Assembly: GCA_016795245.1 (NCBI GenBank) | Contig: JAEUIA010000106.1 | Coordinates: 1 to 54,315, forward strand | Direction: 5' to 3' | DNA length: 54,315 nucleotides | Source: Planctomycetota bacterium | GTDB taxonomy: Bacteria; Planctomycetota; UBA1135; GCA-002686595 | In this document: positions 1 through 8,326 of the stretch, piece by piece | Layout: each line of letters starts with the position of its first letter | Numbering within the stretch: the first letter of the stretch is position 1 | Translations under genes and position numbers: made by a program | The notes under the pieces: model-generated | The model's input: only the letters and a program-made list of their open reading frames with translations | Databases searched by the model: none | Told to the model about the DNA's origin: nothing

Positions 1-145
1 AACTCGCCGGCGCGGGGCTTGCCGGTGGCGCGCGGTTCAACGCCGGCGAGTTTGCACCACATGATCCTGGCTCCGTACGGTCAAACTCAACCAGCCACCG
101 AAGCTACAGCGGCGGAGACGGCGGAGTGAACCCTGACTCCGTACC
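1..145. repeat. Palindromic repeat, copy A (left part outside window)
   Basis: Positions 1-12 pair with 41-52 as a perfect 12-bp stem centred at about 26.5, so the left arm continues beyond the window. On the complementary strand the right arm (41-90) carries the shared core: TTTGACCGTACGGAGCCAGG, then the element GTGGTGCAAACTCGCCGGCG. The flank at about 107-145 resembles the outer flank of copy C (a CGGCGGAGTG block followed by GACT and GTACC). The copy lies just downstream of the kinase gene that ends at 220. Confidence 0.85.
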
Positions 146-219
146 CTCGGCGAAGTGTGATGAACTTGCTCTGGCACCGTATTCAACAGATCGGCGGAGT
201 GGAGCCGCGCAGGCGCGCG

Positions 220-3200
220 CTACTTCTTCGACGCTTCGATCGTCGCGCTGAGCAGGCGGATCGGCTGCCACGAGCGGATCTGGAGCGTGGACTGAGCCGG
301 ATCGGAGCGCGGGGCGGGGCGCTGGAATTCGTCGACGCGCTTGCCGTCGACATCGACGAGCATGACGCCGCGGGCGCGCCACACGACGAAGTGCAGATCG
401 AGCGCGGCGCCCGTCCTCCAACCGCCGATTTCCTTGCCTTCGCCGTTGCGTGCGCGGGCGAAGGCGCGCGCCGGATCGCCGGTCTCGACGACGCAACGTC
501 CGCGTGTGCCGTTGTGCGTGAACACGAACACGGCGTGGAACCCGGCGCACGACACCAGCACCAGGTCAGGCGGCGCTTCCGGCAACTGATCGAGGCGCAA
601 GCGCACGTCCAGCGCATCGGTCTGGATGCGCAGCGGTTCCTTGAACACCAGTGTCGGTGCAGGCCGCGAGAAAAAGTCCTCGTCGCTGCGCGCGTAGCGC
701 ACGGCGGACCAGCCGATGCCCTCCGGGATCCACATGCCCGGATCGAAAGCACCGACGCGCGCGGCGTCGAAATTGAAGCGCATGCGCACGCGCGTGGTCG
801 ACAGTTCCTCGAGCGTCGTCGGCGCGAACACACCGGCCACCGTCAGTTCCACCTGCGGCTTGGCATGTTGCGCGTGCCATTCGTCGCGGGCGCGGCGCAG
901 TTCCCGGATCTCTTCGTCGGTCAGGACCTCGCTGCTCTCTTGCAACAGGCTCTCGACGCGCTTCACGAAAGCTTCGCCGGTCGAGCCGCTGCGTAATTCG
1001 CGCCGCACGAGGCGCAACCGTTCGAGTGCGCCCGCACGGCGCTCGCCCTGCAGCTCTTGCGTGTGCTCTAGATCGATGCGCAGACGTTCCTCCAGATCGT
1101 TCACGAGCGCATCGCCGCGCGGCAGCGGCCCCCCGTTGATCACGGCGCGCGCACGAGCCGCGTCGCCTTCGCGCATCAAGAACAGCGCGCGCAACAGGCG
1201 GTCGGCAGTCTTGGAGTTCGCGTCGTCCATCGCGATCCCCGCGATCGAGAGCAGCGTGTCGGTTCCGAGCACCGCCGGTCCACTGCCCGTGGGCGGAGCT
1301 TCGGGCTGGCGCAGCGCGAAGGAGTAGGCGAGGCCGCTGTCGAGCGTGATGACGAATCCCGAGCGCACCGGGTCCGCCGCCTGCGAAACCGGCCCCGACA
1401 GCACGATCGATCCCACGCGCAATTCCAGGCGCGAGCCTTCGCGTGCCCGCACTGCGCGCGCGGCGCGGTCCAGGAGTTCCTGCAGCAGCGTCGCCTCGCG
1501 CACGCGCAGAGCGAGTGTGTCCTTGACCGGAGCGAGCCAGGACTCGGTCAGGGCGCTTTCGAACGCGCGGCGTGCTTCGTCGTAGCGCCGTTGACGCCAT
1601 GTCGTTTCGTGCAGGGCTTCCAATTCGAAGAGCCCCTTTTTCGCGTCGTCGAGCGCGAGTCGCGCCTCGAGTTCACGCAGATCACCCTCGCCTTTGGACA
1701 GCGCCTCGTAGCCCAGACGCAAAAGCCCTTGCGGCATCTCCTCGAACTGCAGACGGCGCCGGCTGAGTTCGTCGGCCACGTCTTGTCGCAGGCGTGAGGG
1801 AGCATCGACCAGCGAGCGCGCCGTCAATTCGGTTTCGAGCTGACCTACCCGCTCGGACACGAACTGAACGAGCGCAGCGTCGACCATGCGCCATTCGTCG
1901 TCCAGTTCTCCCAGCAAGGCTTGCATGCGGCCGCCTTGCAGGCGCGCGATCGCCGCATTCATTTCGGCCTCCGACAATCCGTCGCGCGCTGCCGGAACGC
2001 GGTCGATCCACGAGCGCGCCTCGGTGGTGAGCAACGCGCGCGCCTTGCGCCATTCGCCCTGGAGTTTGAGTTCATTCACTTTGGGCGCGATCTCCGCGTC
2101 GAAATGTTCGGTCAGCGCTTCGCCGAAGGCGCGCGCTGCCGCGGCCCGCTCCTGGCGTGCCAGGGCTGCTTGACCGCGCGCCCAGGCATCGAACGCAGCG
2201 CGCAGATCCGTCGGCAGGGCACCCGGCCCGACGCGCGCGCGCAAACCCGCCTCGAGTTGCGACTCGGCCTCGTGCTCGGCCTCGGCGAAACGCTTCTCGC
2301 CGATCAGGGCCGCGATGCGCGCGCCCGCTTCACGGCGGTAGGCGCTCTCCTCGCTGCGCAAGCGGCGCTCGATGTCTGCCCGCAACGGCTCGAGGCGCAC
2401 GAGTTGATCCGGATCCAGCGCCTGCGTGCGCAACAGGACGACGGCGCGCTCGAGCGCCGCCGCGAGACCGTTCGCGGGTCCGCTGACGGCGTCTTCGATG
2501 CTCGCCAGGCGATCGTCGGCGGAGGCGGTTCCACCGGTGTTGAGGTTCGTCGACGCGCCCAGGCGCGGATCCGTATTGCGCCACACGAGCCAACCGAGCA
2601 TCGTCCCGACCGCGAACACGAGCACCACTGCAGTTGCGACCGGAAGCAAGCGCGTGCGCGTGTGCGCCAGAGGTTCCAACGCACGTCGCTTGACCGCCGG
2701 TGCGCGCCTCTCGCGAATCTTCTCGAGGTCCGCCAGCAATTCGGCCGGAGTGGCGTAGCGCTTCGAGCGATCGCGCGTCAGACACTTGCGCAGGACGAGC
2801 ACGAAGCCCGAGCTGAGCGCGGGCGAGTGCATGCGCGGATCGGGCACCGGCTCGTACAGGACGGCCGAGAGGATTTCCGCCACGGAATCGCCGGAGAACG
2901 GCGGCCGCCCGCAGACCGCGTGGTACAGCGTCGCGCCCAAGGACCACAGATCGCTCTGCGAATCCGCGCCAGAAGGATCGCGCGCTTGTTCGGGGCTGAT
3001 GTAGTGCGGCGTGCCGAGCGTCGCGCCGCTCTTGGTGAGCGAAGGATCGTCGTCGGCGAACGCGAGCCCCAGATCGACGAGCAGCGCGCGTCCGCCGCGC
3101 TCCACCAGGATGTTCGCGGGCTTGACGTCGCGGTGCACGACGCCGCGCTCGAAAGCGTGTTGCAGGGCTTCGACGAGCGGAATGAAGAGCCGCAAGGCTT

Positions 3201-3540
3201 CGCGCTCGGTGAGCGTGCGTTCGCGGATCTTCTCGGCCAACGAAACGCCGTCGACGAGTTCCATCGCGTACCACCACATGCCGTCGACGACGCCCATGTC
3301 GAAGGCCGAGATGATGTGCGGGTGCGCCAGTCGCGCCGTGGCGCGTGCTTCACGCTGCAGTCTCCGCTCGGCGCCCTTCGCGCCGACGAGTTCGGGGTGC
3401 AGGACCTTGAGTGCGACTTCGCGGTCGACCGACATCTGACGCGCCCGGTAGACCGTCCCCGTCGCGCCGCGCCCGAGCACGCCTTCGATGCGATAGCCGG
3501 GAACCTTCGGTTCGCCGCGTTTCAGTTGTTCGCGATCCAT
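220..3540 (-). CDS. Membrane-anchored Ser/Thr protein kinase with a large C-terminal extension
   Basis: Eukaryotic-like (Hanks-type) Ser/Thr kinase of 1106 aa. The kinase domain spans about 15-275: Gly-rich loop GRGATG at 23-28, ATP-binding Lys45 (VALKVL), HRDVKPANIL at 136-145 and DLG (in place of DFG) at 156-158, followed by GTPHYISPEQ. A single membrane segment at about 299-320 follows, and the remaining 780 residues, rich in Arg, Glu and Ala and largely helical in character, should be periplasmic. I do not recognise a named sensor domain there. I chose ATG 3540 over the upstream in-frame start at 3588 because the kinase begins soon after MDREQLKRG. It lies 79 bp after the sigma54 activator on the same strand. 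The activator's FHA domain is a phosphothreonine reader, so a kinase-substrate link is likely, though inferred. Confidence 0.93.
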   Translation of the reverse strand: MDREQLKRGEPKVPGYRIEGVLGRGATGTVYRARQMSVDREVALKVLHPELVGAKGAERRLQREARATARLAHPHIISAFDMGVVDGMWWYAMELVDGVSLAEKIRERTLTEREALRLFIPLVEALQHAFERGVVHRDVKPANILVERGGRALLVDLGLAFADDDPSLTKSGATLGTPHYISPEQARDPSGADSQSDLWSLGATLYHAVCGRPPFSGDSVAEILSAVLYEPVPDPRMHSPALSSGFVLVLRKCLTRDRSKRYATPAELLADLEKIRERRAPAVKRRALEPLAHTRTRLLPVATAVVLVFAVGTMLGWLVWRNTDPRLGASTNLNTGGTASADDRLASIEDAVSGPANGLAAALERAVVLLRTQALDPDQLVRLEPLRADIERRLRSEESAYRREAGARIAALIGEKRFAEAEHEAESQLEAGLRARVGPGALPTDLRAAFDAWARGQAALARQERAAAARAFGEALTEHFDAEIAPKVNELKLQGEWRKARALLTTEARSWIDRVPAARDGLSEAEMNAAIARLQGGRMQALLGELDDEWRMVDAALVQFVSERVGQLETELTARSLVDAPSRLRQDVADELSRRRLQFEEMPQGLLRLGYEALSKGEGDLRELEARLALDDAKKGLFELEALHETTWRQRRYDEARRAFESALTESWLAPVKDTLALRVREATLLQELLDRAARAVRAREGSRLELRVGSIVLSGPVSQAADPVRSGFVITLDSGLAYSFALRQPEAPPTGSGPAVLGTDTLLSIAGIAMDDANSKTADRLLRALFLMREGDAARARAVINGGPLPRGDALVNDLEERLRIDLEHTQELQGERRAGALERLRLVRRELRSGSTGEAFVKRVESLLQESSEVLTDEEIRELRRARDEWHAQHAKPQVELTVAGVFAPTTLEELSTTRVRMRFNFDAARVGAFDPGMWIPEGIGWSAVRYARSDEDFFSRPAPTLVFKEPLRIQTDALDVRLRLDQLPEAPPDLVLVSCAGFHAVFVFTHNGTRGRCVVETGDPARAFARARNGEGKEIGGWRTGAALDLHFVVWRARGVMLVDVDGKRVDEFQRPAPRSDPAQSTLQIRSWQPIRLLSATIEASKK

Positions 3541-3619
3541 CACTGCTCGCCTGATCGCACCATCGACCATCCACCAGCCGGCGCCCAAGCCGCCGGTCCG
3601 TCGCGATCGTCAGGCCCGC

Positions 3620-5731
3620 TCACCCTATACCGGATCCGGGCGCGTTGACTACCACGGCCCCTGGGTCGTCGAGGCCCGAGTCGCCGTCGTCGTCACCGCC
3701 GTCGTCCGGACCCGAGTTCTCGTCGCGCGGCTTGTACTTGTCGATCTTGCGTTGCAGCGCGAAACGGCTGATCCCGAGTTCCGCCGCGGCCTTGCTCTTG
3801 TTGCCGCCGGCTGCCACCAGCGCTGCTTCGATCGAACGCTTCTCGAGGTCCGCCACCGCCGACTTGATGTCCTGAGTTTCGCCCAAGGCTCCAGGCTGCC
3901 CGGGCCGCGGCACGTTCGGCGCGAGCACGGCGGGAGACAGCAGGTCGAGACGCACGGCGTCTTGCGCCAGCACGACGATGCGGCGCATCTCGTTCTCGAG
4001 TTCGCGCACGTTGCCGGGCCAATCGTGCGCCGCGAGCGCCGCGACGACTTCGTGCGGCAGGATCGGCGCCGGGCGACCGGCTTCGCGCGCGGCGCGCGTG
4101 AGCAGCGCTTCCGCGAGCAACGGGATGTCCTCGCGCCGTTCGCGCAGCGGCGGCAAGTGCACGCCGAGCACGTTGACGCGGTAGTACAGGTCTTCGCGGA
4201 AGGTACCTTCGCGCACCATCGCTTCCAAGTTGCGGTGGCTCGCCGCGAGCAGCCGCACGTTGACCTGAATGCGCTGATCCGATCCGACCGGCCTGAATTC
4301 GCCTTCTTGCAGGACGCGCAGGAGTTTCTTCTGCATCTCGGCGCTCATGTCGCCGATCTCGTCGAGGAACAGTGTGCCTCCGTCGGCCTGCTCCACGAGG
4401 CCCTTCTTGGCTTTGTGCGCGCCGGTGAAGGCCCCGCGCGCGTGGCCGAACAACTCGCTCTCGAGCAGCGTGTCGGGCAATGCGGCGCAGTTTTCGGTGA
4501 CGAAGGGCTTCGTCGCGCGCGGTCCGTTGAAGTGAATCGCGCGCGCGATCAATTCCTTGCCGGTGCCGCTCTCGCCCGCGATCAAGACCGGCAGTTCGCT
4601 CTCGATGATGCGGTCGAGGCTCTGGAAGACCTTGCGCATGCCTTCCGACGCGCCGACGATCGCGGTGTAGTCGTAGCGTCCGCGCTCGCGGCCGAGTTCC
4701 GCGCGCACCACGGCCAGTTCCGAGTCGCGGTCGCGCACTTTGCGGCCCAATTGCTCGTTCAGGCGTTCGATCTGGGCGCGCGAGGTGTCGAGCTTCTGGT
4801 TCTGGTCGCGCAGCGCGTTCACGCGGCGCGAGTTCAAGAGCGCCATCGCCGACATGTTGGCGAAGAGCTCGGCCAGTTCGAGATCGGCCGCGGTGAAGGC
4901 GGCTTGTTGCAGGCGATTGTCGACGTACAAGACGCCCTCGACACGCTCGTCGATCCGGATCGGCAGGCACATCACCGAGCGCAGGCGCAAGTCCCCCACG
5001 CTCGCCATGCCGTCGAAGCGGTCGTCGCGCCCGGCGTCGACGGACAGGACGGCGCGCGCGCTCGTGAACACCTGATTCGCGATGCCCAGCGACAAACGCG
5101 ATTGCGGAACGGCGATGTCGGACTTGTCAAAGCTGCGCGCGACGCGCACGCCGCCCAGCGCGGCCTTCGTGCGCGTATCGAGAGCCACCGATTCGCCGGT
5201 CGCGTCCTTCTCCGCCAGGAGCAAGAAGCCGCGTTCGCCGCCGACGAGGGTGATGGCGCTGTCGACGATCAGTCGCAGCAGTGCATTGAGCTCGGTCTCG
5301 CGCAGGAGTTCGCGCGAGATGCGCGCGAAGGCCCGCAAGTTCTCGCGCTCGACGCGCGCGTCGCTCGACAGGGTGCGCAGGCCCACGTCGCCGTAGTCCG
5401 CTTGCGGCTCGATCGGTTGCGTCTCGCCGCCGTGGTCGTCGGATTCCTTGCGCTCGGGCTCGATCCAGATGCGCACGGCGCCGATCTGTACGCGGTCGGC
5501 TTCGTCGATCTTCTTGCGCGAGATGCGCTCGCCGTTGACGTAGGTGCCGTTGGCCGAGCCGAGGTCGACGACCCAGACTCCTTCAGCGTCCGTCTCGATG
5601 CGGCAGTGGTGACGCGAGACGAGCCCCGAGGTCAGGCGCAGGTCGTTGTCGACGGAGCGGCCGATGGTGATCGTCGGGCGGTCGACACGAAGTTCGGAAC
5701 TCGTTCCGTCCTCGAGGACGCTAAGCTTCAT
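3620..5731 (-). CDS. FHA-GAF-AAA+ sigma54-dependent transcriptional activator
   Basis: Bacterial enhancer-binding protein of 703 aa. An N-terminal FHA domain (about 1-92) has the phosphothreonine-pocket motifs GRS (24-26), SRHH (39-42) and NGTYVNG (61-67). A GAF-like sensor (about 135-300) and a coiled-coil linker (about 303-350) follow. The AAA+ core has Walker A GESGTGKE (386-393), the sigma54-contacting GAFTGA (433-438), Walker B GGTLFLDEIGD (451-461) and a WPGNVRELEN segment (571-580). A Fis-type helix-turn-helix is at about 630-667, then an Asp/Gly-rich tail. The GAFTGA motif is intact, so it should remodel sigma54 holoenzyme. FHA replaces a response-regulator receiver domain, so activation probably runs through Ser/Thr phosphorylation, plausibly by the kinase encoded next. 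It is divergent from the Cys-cluster gene at 5860. Confidence 0.95.
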   Translation of the reverse strand: MKLSVLEDGTSSELRVDRPTITIGRSVDNDLRLTSGLVSRHHCRIETDAEGVWVVDLGSANGTYVNGERISRKKIDEADRVQIGAVRIWIEPERKESDDHGGETQPIEPQADYGDVGLRTLSSDARVERENLRAFARISRELLRETELNALLRLIVDSAITLVGGERGFLLLAEKDATGESVALDTRTKAALGGVRVARSFDKSDIAVPQSRLSLGIANQVFTSARAVLSVDAGRDDRFDGMASVGDLRLRSVMCLPIRIDERVEGVLYVDNRLQQAAFTAADLELAELFANMSAMALLNSRRVNALRDQNQKLDTSRAQIERLNEQLGRKVRDRDSELAVVRAELGRERGRYDYTAIVGASEGMRKVFQSLDRIIESELPVLIAGESGTGKELIARAIHFNGPRATKPFVTENCAALPDTLLESELFGHARGAFTGAHKAKKGLVEQADGGTLFLDEIGDMSAEMQKKLLRVLQEGEFRPVGSDQRIQVNVRLLAASHRNLEAMVREGTFREDLYYRVNVLGVHLPPLRERREDIPLLAEALLTRAAREAGRPAPILPHEVVAALAAHDWPGNVRELENEMRRIVVLAQDAVRLDLLSPAVLAPNVPRPGQPGALGETQDIKSAVADLEKRSIEAALVAAGGNKSKAAAELGISRFALQRKIDKYKPRDENSGPDDGGDDDGDSGLDDPGAVVVNAPGSGIG

Positions 5732-5859
5732 GAGCGAAAGCGCCGGCGGGGAGGTCGGCGCTGCGGGGCTGGGGAGGGTGGGCGAAAACGCTCATCGGAG
5801 CCCCTCCTATCCACACTGCGAACGTTCGTTTTCCGCACACTTTGCACGGCGCGCCCGCG

Positions 5860-6285
5860 ATGAGCCCTAAGCCCTGGTACGAAAAAGGTTTACGCTTCGA
5901 GTGTACCGGCTGCGGAAACTGCTGCCGCAACCACGGGGAGTACGCCTACGTCTATCTGTCCGACCGCGAGGTGGCCGCGATCGCCGCGCATCTGAACCTG
6001 GAAAGGCGCATTTTCCGCGAGCGCTACTGCGTGATCGACGACGGCTGGACCGTGCTGCGCATGGACCAGCCCGCCTGTCCGTTCCTGACGGCCGAAAATC
6101 GCTGCGGCATCTACCCGGTCCGGCCGAAGCAGTGCGCCACCTGGCCGTTCTGGAAGGAGAACCTGGTCGAGAGCGAATGGAACGGCCCGGTCAAGGCGTG
6201 CTGTCCAGGCATCGACAAGGGGCCGCTCTACTCCGCGGACGAGATCGAGCGGTGGGCGCGCGAGACGGATGCTGAGGTCGAGTGA
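5860..6285 (+). CDS. YkgJ-family (UPF0153) cysteine-cluster protein
   Basis: A 141-aa protein of the YkgJ/CxxCxxCC family, thought to bind zinc or an iron-sulfur cluster; its cellular role is poorly defined. Visible motifs are CTGCGNCC at 15-22 (Cys15, 18, 21, 22), ACPFL around Cys73, CGIYPVRPKQC at 82-92 and a CCPG at 114-117. That is the complete family pattern, and the length is usual. I start it at ATG 5860; an in-frame TTG 18 bases upstream is possible but less likely. It is divergent from the sigma54 activator and converges with the enoyl-CoA hydratase. The 99-bp gap to that gene holds a Fur-box-like palindrome, which is suggestive because this family may bind metal. Confidence 0.9.
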   Translation: MSPKPWYEKGLRFECTGCGNCCRNHGEYAYVYLSDREVAAIAAHLNLERRIFRERYCVIDDGWTVLRMDQPACPFLTAENRCGIYPVRPKQCATWPFWKENLVESEWNGPVKACCPGIDKGPLYSADEIERWARETDAEVE

Positions 6286-6323
6286 AGGCCCTGAGCCCCC
6301 GCCGGGCTGAGGGTGGAGCGGGG

Positions 6324-6359
6324 CGTGAATGATAATCATTCACGTCGTGAATGATTCAC
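6324..6359. promoter_or_regulatory. Double palindrome with a Fur-box-like core
   Basis: Positions 6325-6343 form a perfect 9+1+9 inverted repeat, GTGAATGATAATCATTCAC. By eye, 15 of its 19 bases match the classical Fur consensus, including the central TGATAATCATT. A second perfect palindrome, GTGAATGATTCAC, lies at 6347-6359, so the half-site GTGAATGAT occurs repeatedly. The site is AT-rich in a GC-rich region, but it lies between the 3' ends of two convergent genes rather than at a promoter. It could equally act as a bidirectional terminator stem. Confidence 0.5.
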
Positions 6360-6384
6360 ACGGCGACAGGGTCCGCGCTCCAGA

Positions 6385-7206
6385 TCAGCGCCCGCTGAAG
6401 CGCGGCTTGCGTTTCTCGGCGAATGCGGCCAGCGCCTCCAGACGATCCGCGGTCGGCAGCACGCGTTCGTAGCAGCGCGCTTCGACTTCCAGCCCGCGCG
6501 ACAGCGGCAGCTCGCAACCCTCGTCGATCGCGGCCTTGGCGGCGCGCACGGCGACCGGGCCGTTGGCGGCGATCGAACGCGCGACCTCGAGCGCGCACTC
6601 CGCGAGTTTGCCGGCCGGCGCGATGCGGTTCACGATCCCCATCCGTTCGGCCTCGGTGCTGTCGAACTTGCGACCGGTCAGGATCAGGTCCTTGGCGCGC
6701 GAGCGACCGACGAGGCGCGGCAAGCGTTGCGTTCCGCCCGCGCCGGGGATGATCGCGAGCGTCGTCTCGGTCAGACCGAATTGCGCGTGTGCCGCCGCGA
6801 CGCGCAGGTCGCACGCGAGCATCAGCTCCATCCCGCCGCCGAACGCGAACCCGTTGACGACCGCGATCGTCGGCTGCGGCAAGGACTCGATATCGTCCAT
6901 CGTGCGGCGAATGTTCTTCACGAACTCGGGCACGCGCTCGGGCGCCATCGTTTTGCGTTCCTTCAAGTCGGCGCCGGCGCAGAAGCTCTTTTCGCCCGCA
7001 CCGGTGATCAGAATCGCGCGGATCGTGAGGTCCTCGCGCAACTTCTCGCACAAGGTCCGCAAGCGCCGCAGCGTCGGGAAAGACAGGCAATTCATGACCT
7101 CCGGCCGCTCGATCGTGAGCCACACGAGATCGTCCTCGCGCCGCAGCGTGACGAGTTCGGGGGAATCGGGGACATCGGCGGGGAATTGGGAGGCGACGTG
7201 GGTCAT
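6385..7206 (-). CDS. Enoyl-CoA hydratase/isomerase (crotonase family)
   Basis: A 273-aa crotonase-fold protein, probably hydrating 2-enoyl-CoA or a branched methylglutaconyl-CoA-like substrate in the cytosol. The oxyanion-hole segments are SFCAGADLKER (about 74-84) and FAFGGGMEL (120-128). Both catalytic acids of a true hydratase are present: Glu127 in GGGMEL and Glu147 in the stretch ETTLAIIPGAGGTQRL. The C-terminal KRKPRFSGR, close to the family's usual ending, suggests a full-length protein. It starts 34 bp after the stop of the glycosyltransferase gene and may be the last gene of that transcript, although its metabolism is unrelated to LPS. Confidence 0.92.
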   Translation of the reverse strand: MTHVASQFPADVPDSPELVTLRREDDLVWLTIERPEVMNCLSFPTLRRLRTLCEKLREDLTIRAILITGAGEKSFCAGADLKERKTMAPERVPEFVKNIRRTMDDIESLPQPTIAVVNGFAFGGGMELMLACDLRVAAAHAQFGLTETTLAIIPGAGGTQRLPRLVGRSRAKDLILTGRKFDSTEAERMGIVNRIAPAGKLAECALEVARSIAANGPVAVRAAKAAIDEGCELPLSRGLEVEARCYERVLPTADRLEALAAFAEKRKPRFSGR

Positions 7207-7240
7207 GAGCTTTGGTCTCGTTTCGTGTGAGGCCGCGATG

Positions 7241-8326
7241 TTACGCAGGCGCGCACCAGAGTTCGAATGCCGCGTCCACGACGCGCGTCGGATCGATGCG
7301 CATCATGCACGCGTGCGCGTCCGCGCCGGAGATCGGACAGGTCTCCAGGTGACAAGGGCCGCACTCGACGCGCGTGCGCACGATCCGCACACGGGGTCCG
7401 TGGTCCGCCGTATGCCGCGGATCGGTGGGACCGCACACGACGACCAGCGGCGTGGCACCGGCGGCCTGTGCCAGGTGCCGCGATCCGCCGTCGGGGGCGA
7501 GCGCGAAGGCGGCGAGCGCGTGCGCAGCGACCGTCTCGTCGATCGCGAGCGGCGGGTCGTCGAACAAGACCGCCTCCGGAACGAGCTGTTTCACGGCGCG
7601 CGCCGCGGCTTCCTCGCCGGGTGCACAGACGAGCACGATCTTCGGTGCACCACGCTCGCGCAGGCCGCGCGCGATCGCGGCCCACAAATCGGGCGGCACG
7701 CCTTTGGCCGAATTTGCGCGCGCGCCGGCGTGGATCAGCACGCACGGACTCTCGGGCGTGATGCCGTGCGCGGCGAAACGTGCGCTGACGCGCTGCGTGA
7801 CTTCGTCGGCGGAAACGATGCGCGGCACGCGTGCGCGCACATCCAAACCGACCAGAGTCGCGAGTTCGATCACGCTGCTTGCGAACGGGCGCGGCAGACG
7901 GCGCGGCCACGCGGCCGAGACACCGTTCGCCGGAACAGTCGCACCGCGTTCCAGGGCCGGCGTCAAGGCACTCGTGAGGAGCAAGGCGCGACCGCCACTC
8001 GCGAAGCCGATGCGCTCACCGATCCCGGCCCGCCACGCGACGAAGGCGCTGCGCCACGAGCCGTCCAACAAGAGTGCTGTGTCGTGACCGCGCCAGTCGC
8101 GGACGCGCGCACTCTGTCCGCGCTCGAGCGCGAGAAAGTTCACGTGCGGCCACGCGCGCCAACCGAGCGCCTCACCGATGCGCGCGGAGCCCACCAAAGT
8201 GAGCGGATGCGCCGCCGTTGCACGTTCCGCGCACGCGCGGACCAGCGGTTCGGCCATCACGCAATCACCAAGCCACGCGGGCAAGCGCACGAGCAGGCGA
8301 CCGGGGACTGCCAGCGCGCGCCTCAT
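7241..8326 (-). CDS. Glycosyltransferase family 9 (heptosyltransferase-like)
   Basis: A 361-aa GT9 protein resembling ADP-heptose:LPS heptosyltransferases. The N-terminal acceptor-side motif is VRLPAWLGDCVMAEPLVRA. The C-terminal donor-binding half includes VLIHAGARANSAKGVP and APDGGSRHLAQAAGATPLVV. A Cys-rich tail (CGPCHLETCP, later HACM) matches the tail of the neighbouring GT9. The start is fixed at ATG 8326 because it overlaps the upstream stop in an ATGA arrangement, which implies translational coupling. The protein acts on the cytoplasmic face of the inner membrane during core-oligosaccharide assembly. The exact sugar and acceptor cannot be read from the sequence. Confidence 0.9.
   Translation of the reverse strand: MRRALAVPGRLLVRLPAWLGDCVMAEPLVRACAERATAAHPLTLVGSARIGEALGWRAWPHVNFLALERGQSARVRDWRGHDTALLLDGSWRSAFVAWRAGIGERIGFASGGRALLLTSALTPALERGATVPANGVSAAWPRRLPRPFASSVIELATLVGLDVRARVPRIVSADEVTQRVSARFAAHGITPESPCVLIHAGARANSAKGVPPDLWAAIARGLRERGAPKIVLVCAPGEEAAARAVKQLVPEAVLFDDPPLAIDETVAAHALAAFALAPDGGSRHLAQAAGATPLVVVCGPTDPRHTADHGPRVRIVRTRVECGPCHLETCPISGADAHACMMRIDPTRVVDAAFELWCAPA

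Noticed and set aside
161..180. TGGCACCGTATTCAAC as a sigma54 -24/-12 promoter
   Set aside because: It has the GG but lacks the required GC ten bases later, and it lies downstream of the kinase gene rather than upstream of any gene.
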